Below, piece by piece: positions 44,466 through 53,150 of a stretch of DNA of 64,000 nucleotides; the stretch's first letter is position 1, and every line of letters begins with the position of its first letter. Position numbers and translations under genes: made by a program. The notes under the pieces were generated by a model. That model ran no database searches, was not told where the DNA came from, and saw only the letters and a program-made list of their open reading frames with translations. The stretch is from assembly GCF_014524545.1 (NCBI RefSeq), contig NZ_CP053557.1, forward strand, positions 2,133,501 to 2,197,500, read 5' to 3'. This stretch comes from Exiguobacterium sp. Helios. Its GTDB lineage: Bacteria > Bacillota > Bacilli > Exiguobacteriales > Exiguobacteriaceae.

Positions 44466-45652
44466 CGTAAGGCCTCCGCGAACTGTTCGATTAATGCGGT
44501 TGCTAATCGGGTCTTCGATTGTTGATCGTAATGGACGGCTCCATTACTTTTACCGTAGACCGTGACTTGATTTTCATCACTTGAAAAACCGATATCCGCA
44601 CGTGAGACATCATTCGCCACGATGAAATCCGCCTGTTTTCGAATTAATTTTTGTTTCGCATGTGTTTCCAGGTTTTCCGTCTCTGCTGCAAAACCAACTA
44701 AAATCTGTTTGGTCTTCCGCTCACCAAGTGTTCGTAAGATATCAGTTGTCTCTTCCAGTTCAATCCGTAACGGTCCGTCGATTTTCTTTTGTTTGCGATC
44801 ATACTGGACAGTCGGGCGATAATCTGCGACCGCCGCTGCCATGATGACCAAGTCTTGTTTGTCATAGACGGCTAACATCGCTTCCAGCATCTCCTCACCG
44901 GATTCGACAGCAATCGTCGTCATACCGGTCGGCACTGTCCCACGGACCGGACCGTGAACAAGTGTGACGGTCGCTCCGGCATCCCGAGCCGCTTCCGCAA
45001 GCGCGATGCCCATCTTTCCAGATGAATCGTTCGTCAAATAACGAACCGGATCAATTCGTTCCACCGTCGGACCGGCACTGATCAAGACATGACGATTTCC
45101 CAGTTTTTTGGTTTCGAAAAGACCGGATAATGTCTCGACCAATTCTTCCGGTTCAGGCAACCGCCCTTTTCCGACCCAACCGCATGCCAAATTCCCGACG
45201 CCGGGTGCAATCAAATGGACTCCGTCTGCCATCAGCCGGTCCATATTTCGTACCGTCGCCGGATGTTCGAGCATATTGACGTTCATCGCCGGAGCGACAA
45301 CGACGGGACAAGTCGCAGCCAAGATGGTCGTCGTGATAAAATCGTCGGCAATCCCGTGGACAAGTTTCGCAATCAGATTCGCTGTTGCAGGAGCAACGAC
45401 AATCAAATCGGCTTCATCTGCTAAATCGATGTGGGCAATCTTGGATGCATCATGCTCAATGAAGACATCATCATAGACCGGTTTCCGCGTCAGTGCGGCA
45501 AACGTCGTTTTCCCGACGAATTGTTGGGCATTCTTCGTCATCGCGACTTGAACGTTCGCTCCGGCCTGAACGAGCTTCGATGCCAAAGCCGCTGCTTTAT
45601 ATGAAGCGATTCCGCCTCCGACACATAATAGGATGTTACGATTCGTTAGCAT
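44462..45652 (-). CDS. coaBC: Bifunctional phosphopantothenoylcysteine decarboxylase / synthetase CoaBC
   Basis: Two steps of coenzyme A synthesis in one protein. 396 aa. The CoaC flavoprotein domain (1-190) has GGGIASYKAA, active His in KIAHIDLADEAD, PAMNVNMLEHP and Cys in GNLACGWVGKGRL. The CoaB domain has SAGPTVERIDPVRYLTN and AAVADYRP. The start is ATG 45652 with AAGGAGG, immediately after a hairpin terminator that follows rpoZ. Confidence 0.97.
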   Translation of the reverse strand: MLTNRNILLCVGGGIASYKAAALASKLVQAGANVQVAMTKNAQQFVGKTTFAALTRKPVYDDVFIEHDASKIAHIDLADEADLIVVAPATANLIAKLVHGIADDFITTTILAATCPVVVAPAMNVNMLEHPATVRNMDRLMADGVHLIAPGVGNLACGWVGKGRLPEPEELVETLSGLFETKKLGNRHVLISAGPTVERIDPVRYLTNDSSGKMGIALAEAARDAGATVTLVHGPVRGTVPTGMTTIAVESGEEMLEAMLAVYDKQDLVIMAAAVADYRPTVQYDRKQKKIDGPLRIELEETTDILRTLGERKTKQILVGFAAETENLETHAKQKLIRKQADFIVANDVSRADIGFSSDENQVTVYGKSNGAVHYDQQSKTRLATALIEQFAEALR

Positions 45653-45671
45653 GATGAATTCCTCCTTATTG

Positions 45672-45700
45672 AAAAAAACAGCCACAATGAGGAGTGGCTG
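45672..45700 (-). terminator. Terminator or attenuator between rpoZ and coaBC
   Basis: CAGCCAC (45679-45685) / GTGGCTG (45694-45700), perfect, then seven T on the minus strand (45672-45678). It precedes the coaBC ribosome site by only a few bases. Confidence 0.88.
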
Positions 45701-45708
45701 CTTCAAAA

Positions 45709-45912
45709 TTAGTCTTGCGGTTGGTTCGTAACCACGACTTCACCAGAAAAGAGTTCTTCGAGCGCTTTTCCGACTGGTTTGTATGATTTCGGGTTCGCTA
45801 CTTTCACGCGTTTCCCGTCTTGGATTTGACGCGCACGTTTTGCTGCGACCGTCACGATTGTGTATTTCGAAGGCACCGTCTTTTGAAGCTTGTCTACTGA
45901 TGGATATAACAT
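45709..45912 (-). CDS. rpoZ: RNA polymerase omega subunit
   Basis: 67 aa. MLYPSVDKLQKTVPSKYTIVTVAAKRARQI is the omega signature region. The start is ATG 45912 with GGAGGT, 1 nt after gmk; the longer ORF upstream is an out-of-frame overlap with gmk. Followed by a strong hairpin. Confidence 0.97.
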   Translation of the reverse strand: MLYPSVDKLQKTVPSKYTIVTVAAKRARQIQDGKRVKVANPKSYKPVGKALEELFSGEVVVTNQPQD

Positions 45913-45913
45913 G

Positions 45914-46570
<657 letters not shown>

Positions 46571-46572
46571 TC

Positions 46573-46602
46573 ATATTAGCAGTAGAGACAGGAAGTTCGC
46601 AA
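46573..46602 (-). promoter_or_regulatory. Candidate gmk-rpoZ promoter
   Basis: Minus-strand TTGCGA (46597-46602), 18-nt spacer, TAATAT (46573-46578), 39 nt before the GTG of gmk. Confidence 0.5.
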
Positions 46603-46609
46603 GTGGTCT

Positions 46610-46638
46610 TTTTCAGCTCGACTGCTTAATCATACCAT
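46610..46638 (+). promoter_or_regulatory. Candidate rqcH promoter
   Basis: Plus-strand TTTTCA (46610-46615), 17-nt spacer, TACCAT (46633-46638). A modest match, back to back with the gmk promoter. Confidence 0.4.
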
Positions 46639-46699
46639 AAACGTGCACTTTCTGTTACCTTTAGAAAGTGGAAACGAAATCAAGAAAGAAGGTAATATC

Positions 46700-48394
46700 A
46701 TGGCTTTTGATGGACTAATGACGACACGTGTCGTCCGGGAACTCCAACCGCTCGTTGGAGCACGGATTAATAAAATACATCAACCGTATGCACTCGATTT
46801 GATTTTCAGTGTCCGGGCAGAACGAAAAAACGTGATGTTGCTCGCATCGGCCAATGCCATGTACGCACGGCTTCATCTGACATCGGAGTCGACCAGCAAT
46901 CCAAGCGAACCCCCGATGTTTTGTATGATGCTCCGGAAGCATCTTGAAGGTGGATTCATCGAATCGATCGAACAACTCGGACGTGACCGGGTCATTTTAA
47001 TGCGCGTCCGTTCACGAAACGAACTCGGAGACGAAGAAGCCAAGAAACTGTACATCGAACTGATGGGCCGCCACTCCAACATCCTGCTAACAGATGGACA
47101 GGATAGAATTTTAGATGCCATCAAACATCTTCCGCTCAGCCAAAATACATTCCGGACTATCATGCCGGGTTTACAGTATCAATTGCCACCGGAACAGGAT
47201 AAAGTCGATCCGTTGACCGGTGACATCGAACAGACGTTACACCGGATTGATTGGAATGCCGGGAAAATCGATCGTCAATTATTAGGATTGTTCAGTGGTT
47301 TTTCACCACAAATCACTGCCGAGATCGTATCACGGGCCGGACATTCAAACCGGACGTCACTGGCGCAGGCAATTCATTCCATACTGGGCGAACTGAAAGG
47401 ACCTTATTATTTCCAGCGTCTCGCAAACGGAAAAGAACGGTTCTCGCCTGTCGCGCTCCATCATGGAGAGATTGTTGAAGAAAAGACGTTCGCAACTAGC
47501 GGAGACGTCCTCGATGCGTTTTTCCACCAGAAATCGAATCGGGATCGCGTCAAACAGCAGGCTGCCGACCTGGAACGGTTCATCAAAAGTGAATACGATA
47601 AAAATATTCTCAAACGAACGAAACTAGAGCGTGATCTCGCCGCCACTGAAAAGATGGACGAGTTGAAACATAAAGGGGAATTATTGACGACCTACCTGTA
47701 CCAGCTCGAACGCGGGATGAAAGAAGCAACGGTCGTCGATTATTATGAGGAAGACGGCAAGGAAATTACGATTGCCCTTGATCCCCGCTTTTCACCGAAT
47801 GAAAATGCCCAGCGCTATTACAAACGGTACAACAAACTGAAGACCGCTAAAATCGAAGTGGCGAAGCAACTTGAGAAAAATCAGCTCGAAATCAATTATT
47901 TTGAGTCATTGCTGGCGCAACTCGAGGTCGCTTCCCCGGAAGATATTCGGGAGATGCGGGAAGAGCTCGTCGAAGAAGGTTATGTTCGGGAGCGTAGTAA
48001 AAAGAAAAAGAAACCGCTCGTCCCGAAACTCGAGTCGTATCAATCTTCGACCGGTATTCCATTTTTCGTCGGGAAAAACAATAAACAAAATGATTATGCG
48101 ACCTTTAAATTTGGACGTCGGTCCGAGACGTGGTTGCATACAAAAGATATTCCCGGTTCACACGTCATCATTCGCAGTGAACAGCCGGATGAGACTACCC
48201 TGAAAGAAGCAGCAATTGTCGCCGCCTACTATTCAAAAGCACGTGAATCGAGTCAGGTCCCGGTCGATTTCACAGAACTCCGTCATGTCAAAAAGCCGAG
48301 TGGTGCAAAACCGGGATTCGTCATCTATACGGATCAAACGACACTTTACGTCACACCGGACGCCGATCTCGTCCAGTCATTGCGGACACCTTAA
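46700..48394 (+). CDS. rqcH: RqcH (NFACT protein), ribosome-associated quality control
   Basis: Binds obstructed 50S subunits and recruits tRNA-Ala to add C-terminal alanine tails. 564 aa. N-terminal NFACT-N domain (MAFDGLMTTRVVRELQPLVGARI with INKIHQP), a central coiled coil (about 275-430), and the NFACT-R domain with FKFGRRSETWLHTKDIPGSHVII (segment about 475-497). The start is ATG 46700 with GAAGG; an ATG 19 codons upstream has no ribosome site. Formerly annotated as fibronectin-binding protein. Confidence 0.95.
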   Translation: MAFDGLMTTRVVRELQPLVGARINKIHQPYALDLIFSVRAERKNVMLLASANAMYARLHLTSESTSNPSEPPMFCMMLRKHLEGGFIESIEQLGRDRVILMRVRSRNELGDEEAKKLYIELMGRHSNILLTDGQDRILDAIKHLPLSQNTFRTIMPGLQYQLPPEQDKVDPLTGDIEQTLHRIDWNAGKIDRQLLGLFSGFSPQITAEIVSRAGHSNRTSLAQAIHSILGELKGPYYFQRLANGKERFSPVALHHGEIVEEKTFATSGDVLDAFFHQKSNRDRVKQQAADLERFIKSEYDKNILKRTKLERDLAATEKMDELKHKGELLTTYLYQLERGMKEATVVDYYEEDGKEITIALDPRFSPNENAQRYYKRYNKLKTAKIEVAKQLEKNQLEINYFESLLAQLEVASPEDIREMREELVEEGYVRERSKKKKKPLVPKLESYQSSTGIPFFVGKNNKQNDYATFKFGRRSETWLHTKDIPGSHVIIRSEQPDETTLKEAAIVAAYYSKARESSQVPVDFTELRHVKKPSGAKPGFVIYTDQTTLYVTPDADLVQSLRTP

Positions 48395-48399
48395 ACCAA

Positions 48400-48455
48400 A
48401 ACGTCGCCCTCACTCTTTTTCGATTGAAAAAGGGTCTCGAGGACGACGTTTTTTA
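48400..48455. terminator. Bidirectional terminator, rqcH / FUSC gene
   Basis: AACGTCG (48400-48406) / CGACGTT (48444-48450) enclosing CCTC/GAGG and CTTTTTC/GAAAAAG, followed by T6 on the plus strand. The A-run preceding it is short, so it serves rqcH best. Confidence 0.83.
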
Positions 48456-49364
48456 TTTCATTTTTTCGAGTTGTTCCCGGTAATCTAGCAAGTGTCCGTT
48501 GATGATGTCTTTGACCTCACTGACTTCCTGGTCAAAGCTGAACATCGGCTGATCGCGTTCATGTGAAAAGATCACATCATAATGATGGCTGAGCAGAAAA
48601 TCGATTTCTTGTCCAAGTATCTTCTCCTGCTCGTCTGACATCGGCAAGTCACGATGACTGGCGATACTCTCGAGAAGCAACAGAAATTTATCTTCCAGAT
48701 CAACAAGCTGTTTCAATTGAATGAACGCTTTACTCTGACCACTGGCAACCAGTGGATATTTCTGATCTTCTTGCAACATGATGATCATTTCCTCATGTTT
48801 TAAGACCTGTTTACGGACCGTCAGTAATTTCGCATCGTCTTTGACCAGACTCCGCCAGTCCTCCATCAATTGTTTGGTCGTCTTTTTGACGAACAACAAC
48901 AAGCGGTCTTCGTAGTGCGGCGGGAAGACGATATAGTTGACGGCGACAGCGGATAAGACGCCGACGACCGTCAATAAAGACCGAGTCAACGCGTAATGGA
49001 CATAGTCAGCTGTCGGACTCTCAAACATCAGGACGATCGCAAAAGCGGCAAACGTCGACATGTCGGTCCGTCCAATCATCGAGTTGAAGACAAGCGAAAC
49101 GATGACCGCGAGACCAATCGTCAACGGATTTGCTCCAAGCGTAGCGACGACCGCCAGTCCACAAACTAATCCAAGAATCGTTCCTAAAATCCGATTGAAG
49201 ACGATTTTAAACGACCGGTGAATCGTCGGTTGCATCGCAACGATGGCAGCGACGGCGCCCATACCTGAATAGATCCCGAAGACATACCAGGAAAAGCTGA
49301 GGGCAATCGCTACAGCGATTCCGGTCTTGATCGTCCGGAGACCAATACGAAACTGGAATTTCAC
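48453..49364 (-). CDS. FUSC-family (aromatic acid exporter, DUF939-like) membrane protein
   Basis: 303 aa. Residues 1-150 contain about five or six hydrophobic segments with conserved-looking VAMQPTIHRSFKIVFNRILGTILGLVCG (split landmark, 42-69) and SMIGRTDMSTFAAFAIVLMFE. The rest is a soluble, charged helical domain. This is the half-size ArAE_1 architecture of YqjA/YgaE-like proteins; the substrate is unknown. Its start overlaps the upstream DUF4097 gene by 4 nt, which suggests a joint role in the envelope. Confidence 0.85.
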   Translation of the reverse strand: MKFQFRIGLRTIKTGIAVAIALSFSWYVFGIYSGMGAVAAIVAMQPTIHRSFKIVFNRILGTILGLVCGLAVVATLGANPLTIGLAVIVSLVFNSMIGRTDMSTFAAFAIVLMFESPTADYVHYALTRSLLTVVGVLSAVAVNYIVFPPHYEDRLLLFVKKTTKQLMEDWRSLVKDDAKLLTVRKQVLKHEEMIIMLQEDQKYPLVASGQSKAFIQLKQLVDLEDKFLLLLESIASHRDLPMSDEQEKILGQEIDFLLSHHYDVIFSHERDQPMFSFDQEVSEVKDIINGHLLDYREQLEKMK

Positions 49365-50260
49365 TCGAGCGTCACCTGCCCGACTTCACTCTCGACAGTC
49401 ACTTCCGGTTTTTCTTGTTTGGATAACTCGAATAAAGCCACATCGTCGTCTTTTTGTTTCGTATACCGGTCGGAGGCTTTAATGTCTCCCTCTGTCGTTA
49501 CAGCAATCGTTCCCGCTGCTTTCGTTGGTTTCAATCGAATCGGACCATCAATCGTTGAGACGGTCAAATCGAGTTTTGCACCGTATTCCGATAAACTGAC
49601 CGATTCTGCCGTCACTTCAGCATGGACGGCATTCATATTCGATGCTTTGACATTGCCTTTACCTGTCAGAACAATATCGTCGGCGTCCATTTTATTTAAG
49701 TCCATCGTCTCGGCTGACAGATTAATTGATTTGGCATAAACACCCATCCCTTTGATCGACTCGGCGTCGACATCAATACGATTCATATAGTTCGGTAATC
49801 CGACTTGAATCGAAAAATCACCCGGCTTCTCACTCGGACGGTTCCCGAGTCGTGCTGCAAATCCGTCTCGCCCTGTCACCGTCAATGTATTTCCTGACGT
49901 CCCGATCTTTAATCGTTTTTGACTTGACGCACTATCGACCAATTTCAATTGAACGTTTCCGTCCGTACTCCGGACAAAGTTGATCGTGCCGTTCGGGGCA
50001 TCGATTTGCAACGTTTTATACCGCTTCGTCGTTTTAAATGCTTCGCCCCGCGATAAGGAATCCGTCGTCAAAAACAACGTCACCGTATATAAAACCAGCA
50101 AACTTAAAAGAACCGATCCATACACAATCAGTGGACGCCGGATCGGTTTGCGGGTACCAATCCGATCAAATGATGCCGTCATTTTCCGTCGTTTGTCCTT
50201 TAGCCGCGTAAACGAGGATTGTTTGCGTTTTCGTTCTGTTCTGCTTGTGTTCTCTTCCAT
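49361..50260 (-). CDS. DUF4097-type beta-helix protein with one membrane anchor
   Basis: 299 aa. A very basic N-terminal cytoplasmic stretch (1-45), one transmembrane segment (about 47-65, IVYGSVLLSLLVLYTVTLF), then an extracytoplasmic region with repeating short beta segments (LQIDAPNGTINF, IDVDAESIKGMGVYAKSINLS, TEGDIKASD) as in DUF4097/DUF2807 putative adhesin folds. No sorting signal. The start is ATG 50260 with GGAGGT. Not functionally assigned; coupled to a FUSC transporter gene and driven by its own promoter. Confidence 0.8.
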   Translation of the reverse strand: MEENTSRTERKRKQSSFTRLKDKRRKMTASFDRIGTRKPIRRPLIVYGSVLLSLLVLYTVTLFLTTDSLSRGEAFKTTKRYKTLQIDAPNGTINFVRSTDGNVQLKLVDSASSQKRLKIGTSGNTLTVTGRDGFAARLGNRPSEKPGDFSIQVGLPNYMNRIDVDAESIKGMGVYAKSINLSAETMDLNKMDADDIVLTGKGNVKASNMNAVHAEVTAESVSLSEYGAKLDLTVSTIDGPIRLKPTKAAGTIAVTTEGDIKASDRYTKQKDDDVALFELSKQEKPEVTVESEVGQVTLE

Positions 50261-50286
50261 TGGTCTACCTCCATCCAATTCTCTCC

Positions 50287-50316
50287 CATTATTCCGAATT
50301 TATGATTCGTCTGTCA
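50287..50316 (-). promoter_or_regulatory. Promoter of DUF4097-FUSC operon
   Basis: Minus-strand consensus TTGACA (50311-50316), 18-nt spacer, AATAAT (50287-50292), 26 nt before the ATG. Confidence 0.6.
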
Positions 50317-50380
50317 ACATTCCTTCTTTATCATACGAAATTGTTCACATATTGCCATCGGGCGGAGGTTGGAGCACAAC

Positions 50381-50423
50381 AAAAAACGAACACCTCTTCC
50401 TGCTTTATCAGAAAAAGTGTCCG
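50381..50423 (-). terminator. Terminator after UPF0173 hydrolase gene
   Basis: CGAACACCTCTTCCT (50387-50401) pairs with AGAAAAAGTGTCCG (50410-50423) allowing G-T pairs; six T follow on the minus strand. A smaller hairpin, CCCTTC/GAAGGG, lies between it and the stop codon. Confidence 0.85.
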
Positions 50424-50467
50424 TTTCGATTATCGAAGACCCTTCGCATGGAAGGGCTCACTGTATT

Positions 50468-51157
50468 TTAGAGTTCGATGGATGCATCAATTTTTAACGC
50501 ATGACCCGTCTGCCCTTGTGCTTCGAGATTCGCACAAAATGCCTCGGCGTCCTGTTTGATTAAATCGAACGTATCGTAATGAACCGGAACGACCGCTTTC
50601 GCTTGCAGCATGTCTGCTGCAACTAACGCATCATCAGGTCCCATCGTATAGTTATCCCCGATTGGCAAGAAGGCGAGGTCGATATCATAATGCGCACCGT
50701 AGAGCGCCATATCACCAAACAGTGCTGTATCTCCCGCATGATATATGACTTTTTCTTCAATCGTCAATAAGAAACCGGCTGGCATCCCCATATACGTGAT
50801 CGTCTGTTTTTCTTCGTCAATGATGCTTGAAGAGTGGAATGCCTGCGTCATTTTGACTTTACCAAACGGAAACTCGAACTGTCCGCCCAGGTTCATCGGA
50901 TGCACGTTCAATCCTTTGAAGCTGAGGTAAGTCGCCAGTTCATGTGTTGCGACAATCGTTGCGCCGGTCGCTTTTGCGATGGCTTCTGCATCCAGCATAT
51001 GATCAGCGTGTGCATGCGTCAGCAAGATAAAATCTGCTTTGACGTCTTCCGGTTTTGTCATCGCGTGATCGTTACCGCTGAAAAACGGATCAATCACGAT
51101 ATGGTGCCCGTTCGTTTCGATGGTGACAGTAGACTGTCCATGATAAGTCAACTTCAT
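50468..51157 (-). CDS. UPF0173 metal-dependent hydrolase (YtkL-like)
   Basis: 229 aa metallo-beta-lactamase fold protein. Zinc motif [31 protein letters not shown] and the late His of [12 protein letters not shown] are present. The family is conserved but its substrate is unknown. The start is ATG 51157 with GGAGG in TCAGGAGGTCATTTTAG. Monocistronic by its terminator; 40 nt after the HxlR gene stop. Confidence 0.93.
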   Translation of the reverse strand: MKLTYHGQSTVTIETNGHHIVIDPFFSGNDHAMTKPEDVKADFILLTHAHADHMLDAEAIAKATGATIVATHELATYLSFKGLNVHPMNLGGQFEFPFGKVKMTQAFHSSSIIDEEKQTITYMGMPAGFLLTIEEKVIYHAGDTALFGDMALYGAHYDIDLAFLPIGDNYTMGPDDALVAADMLQAKAVVPVHYDTFDLIKQDAEAFCANLEAQGQTGHALKIDASIEL

Positions 51158-51197
51158 CTAAAATGACCTCCTGAGATTAATGGTATCAACAGAAGAT

Positions 51198-51497
51198 TTA
51201 GTTCCCTTCTCCCCAGGCACATAAACCTTTTACCGCAGGTTGCAACGTATAAGCGGCGTCTGTCAAGCGGTACTCGACATGCAGGACGGCTTCATCAAAT
51301 TCAATCCGTTCGACCATCCCGAGCCGTTCGAGTTCCTTTAACTGATCGGTCAAGACTTTCCGGGAAATACCGGGAATCGCGCGTTGTAACTCTAAAAAAC
51401 GTTTCGGACCGTCCTCTAGCGTGCAATATAACTGTGGACGCCATTTCCCGCCGATGATGGCGAGCGCCCGATTGACTGGAAATTGTTCTGTCGTCAT
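51198..51497 (-). CDS. HxlR-family transcriptional regulator
   Basis: 99 aa winged helix: FPVNRALAIIGGKWRPQLY, FLELQRAIPGISRKVLTDQLKELERLGMVER, VEYRLTDAAYTLQP. The Cys near residue 6 that senses electrophiles in YodB is Phe here; other cysteines are at about 25 and 93. Divergent from the glyoxalase-oxidoreductase pair across 106 nt that contain a clear dyad, so it probably controls that pair and itself. Confidence 0.93.
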   Translation of the reverse strand: MTTEQFPVNRALAIIGGKWRPQLYCTLEDGPKRFLELQRAIPGISRKVLTDQLKELERLGMVERIEFDEAVLHVEYRLTDAAYTLQPAVKGLCAWGEGN

Positions 51498-51517
51498 TAC
51501 TTCCGTCTCTCCTTCAG

Positions 51518-51539
51518 GTAGTTACTTCAAAGTGCGTAC
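51518..51539. promoter_or_regulatory. Probable HxlR operator
   Basis: GTA-N3-ACTT-CA-AAGT-N3-TAC, a perfect 22-bp dyad in both half sites, in the gap between the HxlR gene and the glyoxalase gene. Known YodB/HxlR-type sites have the same TACTT...AAGTA style. Confidence 0.7.
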
Positions 51540-51603
51540 TATGCAGTCGAGTGTATCGTAAGTTATCGTTGTCGTAAATCAAAATGCAAAGGAGTTGGAT
51601 GTT

Positions 51604-52095
51604 ATGACATATCCACGTAATTTTTCGCACATCGGACTGTCTGTCCCAAATTTAGAACAAGCCATTTCGTTTTACTCGGAGGTCATGGGCTGGTATATCA
51701 TCATGGAACCGTCCGATGTCGTAGAAGACGATTCACCAATCGGTGTCATGTGTACGGATGTCTTCGGAGCCGGCTGGGAAAAATTCCGCATTGCGCATAT
51801 GGCGACGGGTGACCGGGTCGGGATCGAGTTATTTGAGTTCCCGAACAACGAAAAACCGGAAAACAACTTTGAATTCTGGAAAACAGGCATTTTCCACTAT
51901 GCGATTCAAGATCCGGACATCGAAGGCATGGTCGAAAAAATCGTCGCGCACGGCGGCAAACAACGGATGCCGATCCGTGAATATTATCCGGGCGAAAAAC
52001 CGTACCGGATGGTGTACTGTGAAGATCCGTTCGGCAACCTCGTTGAACTGTACTCCCATTCGTATGAACTGACCTACTCGGAAGGAGCGTATTAA
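51604..52095 (+). CDS. Glyoxalase / vicinal-oxygen-chelate family protein
   Basis: 163 aa. N-terminal HIGLSVPNLEQAISFYSEVMGW and C-terminal EDPFGNLVELYSHSYE are the paired beta-alpha-beta-beta-beta modules of the VOC superfamily, with candidate metal ligands His12 and the Glu of NLVELYS. The substrate is unknown. The start is ATG 51604, 9 nt after AAAGGAG. 1 nt before the MDR oxidoreductase gene. Confidence 0.9.
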   Translation: MTYPRNFSHIGLSVPNLEQAISFYSEVMGWYIIMEPSDVVEDDSPIGVMCTDVFGAGWEKFRIAHMATGDRVGIELFEFPNNEKPENNFEFWKTGIFHYAIQDPDIEGMVEKIVAHGGKQRMPIREYYPGEKPYRMVYCEDPFGNLVELYSHSYELTYSEGAY

Positions 52096-52096
52096 A

Positions 52097-53068
52097 ATGA
52101 AAGCATGGCTAAATCACGCAGGCGACACTATCGATCAATGGACATTTGAAGAAGTCGAAACACCCACACCGGGTGAAGGGCAGGCCATGATTCGCGTCCA
52201 AGCCGCCGCCTTGAATCCTGTTGATTATAAAGCGACGAAAAATCCGGCTTGGACGTACCCGCATATTCCGGGTGTTGATTTAACCGGTATCGTTGAACAA
52301 GTGGAGAAAAACGTAACGGGTGTCGAGCCCGGTGACCGGGTGGCAATCCATACGAACCTCCAAAAAAACGGAGCCTTTGCGGAATATGCAGTCGTCGATG
52401 CCCGTGCCCTGGCCAAAATTCCGGATGCTGTCAGCTTCACCGAGGCAGCGGCGATTTTGTGTGCCGGGATGACCTCCTATGAAGCAATCGTTCAAAAGAT
52501 GAACACGACCGGTAAAGAAACGATCCTCATCCATGCCGGTGCAGGTGGTGTCGGCGGAATCGGTATTCAACTTGCCAAACGTCTCGGGTTATCCGTTGCG
52601 ACGACGGCCTCAAAGGAAAATCACGATTGGGTCAAGAAACTCGGTGCGGATCTTGCCATCGACTATAAAAAAGAAAACGTGACAGAAGCCATCCGAAACT
52701 GGACGAACGGTCGCGGTGCTGATTTGATTTTCAACACGGTAGGTCGTGATGAAGCAACAGCGGATTTCGGACGCCTCGCTTTTTCCGGTCAACTTGCCTT
52801 CATCGCCGGTGGACCCGATCAATCGGTCGTCAAACCGTTTACGCTCTCTCCGTCCGTTCATGAAGTCGCACTCGCTGCTGCTTATGCGAGCGAAGATGAC
52901 CGTGCCATCCGGAATCTCGGTCATATGGCAAGTGAGCTTCTAAAACTCGTTGCAGCAAAAGAACTGAATCCGCTCGTCACGGAAGAAATTCCGGCGGCAG
53001 ACATCGTCAAAGGCTTACAACGTTTGTCAGAGCGCCACGTCCGCGGAAAAATCATCGCGACGTTTTAA
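52097..53068 (+). CDS. Zinc-independent MDR-family oxidoreductase (quinone reductase-like)
   Basis: 323 aa. GroES-like N-terminal domain (HIPGVDLTGIVEQVE, GDRVAIH) and a Rossmann domain with HAGAGGVGGIGIQLAKRLG (about 148-166) for NAD(P)H. The structural and catalytic zinc cysteines of alcohol dehydrogenases are absent, as in QOR-type reductases. The start is ATG 52097 with AAGGAG. With glyoxalase and HxlR it suggests reactive-aldehyde or quinone detoxification (inference). Confidence 0.92.
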   Translation: MKAWLNHAGDTIDQWTFEEVETPTPGEGQAMIRVQAAALNPVDYKATKNPAWTYPHIPGVDLTGIVEQVEKNVTGVEPGDRVAIHTNLQKNGAFAEYAVVDARALAKIPDAVSFTEAAAILCAGMTSYEAIVQKMNTTGKETILIHAGAGGVGGIGIQLAKRLGLSVATTASKENHDWVKKLGADLAIDYKKENVTEAIRNWTNGRGADLIFNTVGRDEATADFGRLAFSGQLAFIAGGPDQSVVKPFTLSPSVHEVALAAAYASEDDRAIRNLGHMASELLKLVAAKELNPLVTEEIPAADIVKGLQRLSERHVRGKIIATF

Positions 53069-53087
53069 CATATCTTATTTCTACAAC

Positions 53088-53136
53088 AAAAGCAGCAGTA
53101 CTTCCTCATGATTCAGGAAAGCACTGCTGCTTTTTC
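53088..53136. terminator. Bidirectional terminator, MDR gene / GNAT gene
   Basis: AGCAGCAGT (53091-53099) / ACTGCTGCT (53123-53131) with inner TTCCT/AGGAA, A-run on the left and T5 on the right. Confidence 0.88.
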
Positions 53137-53150
53137 ATGCTGTCATCCGG

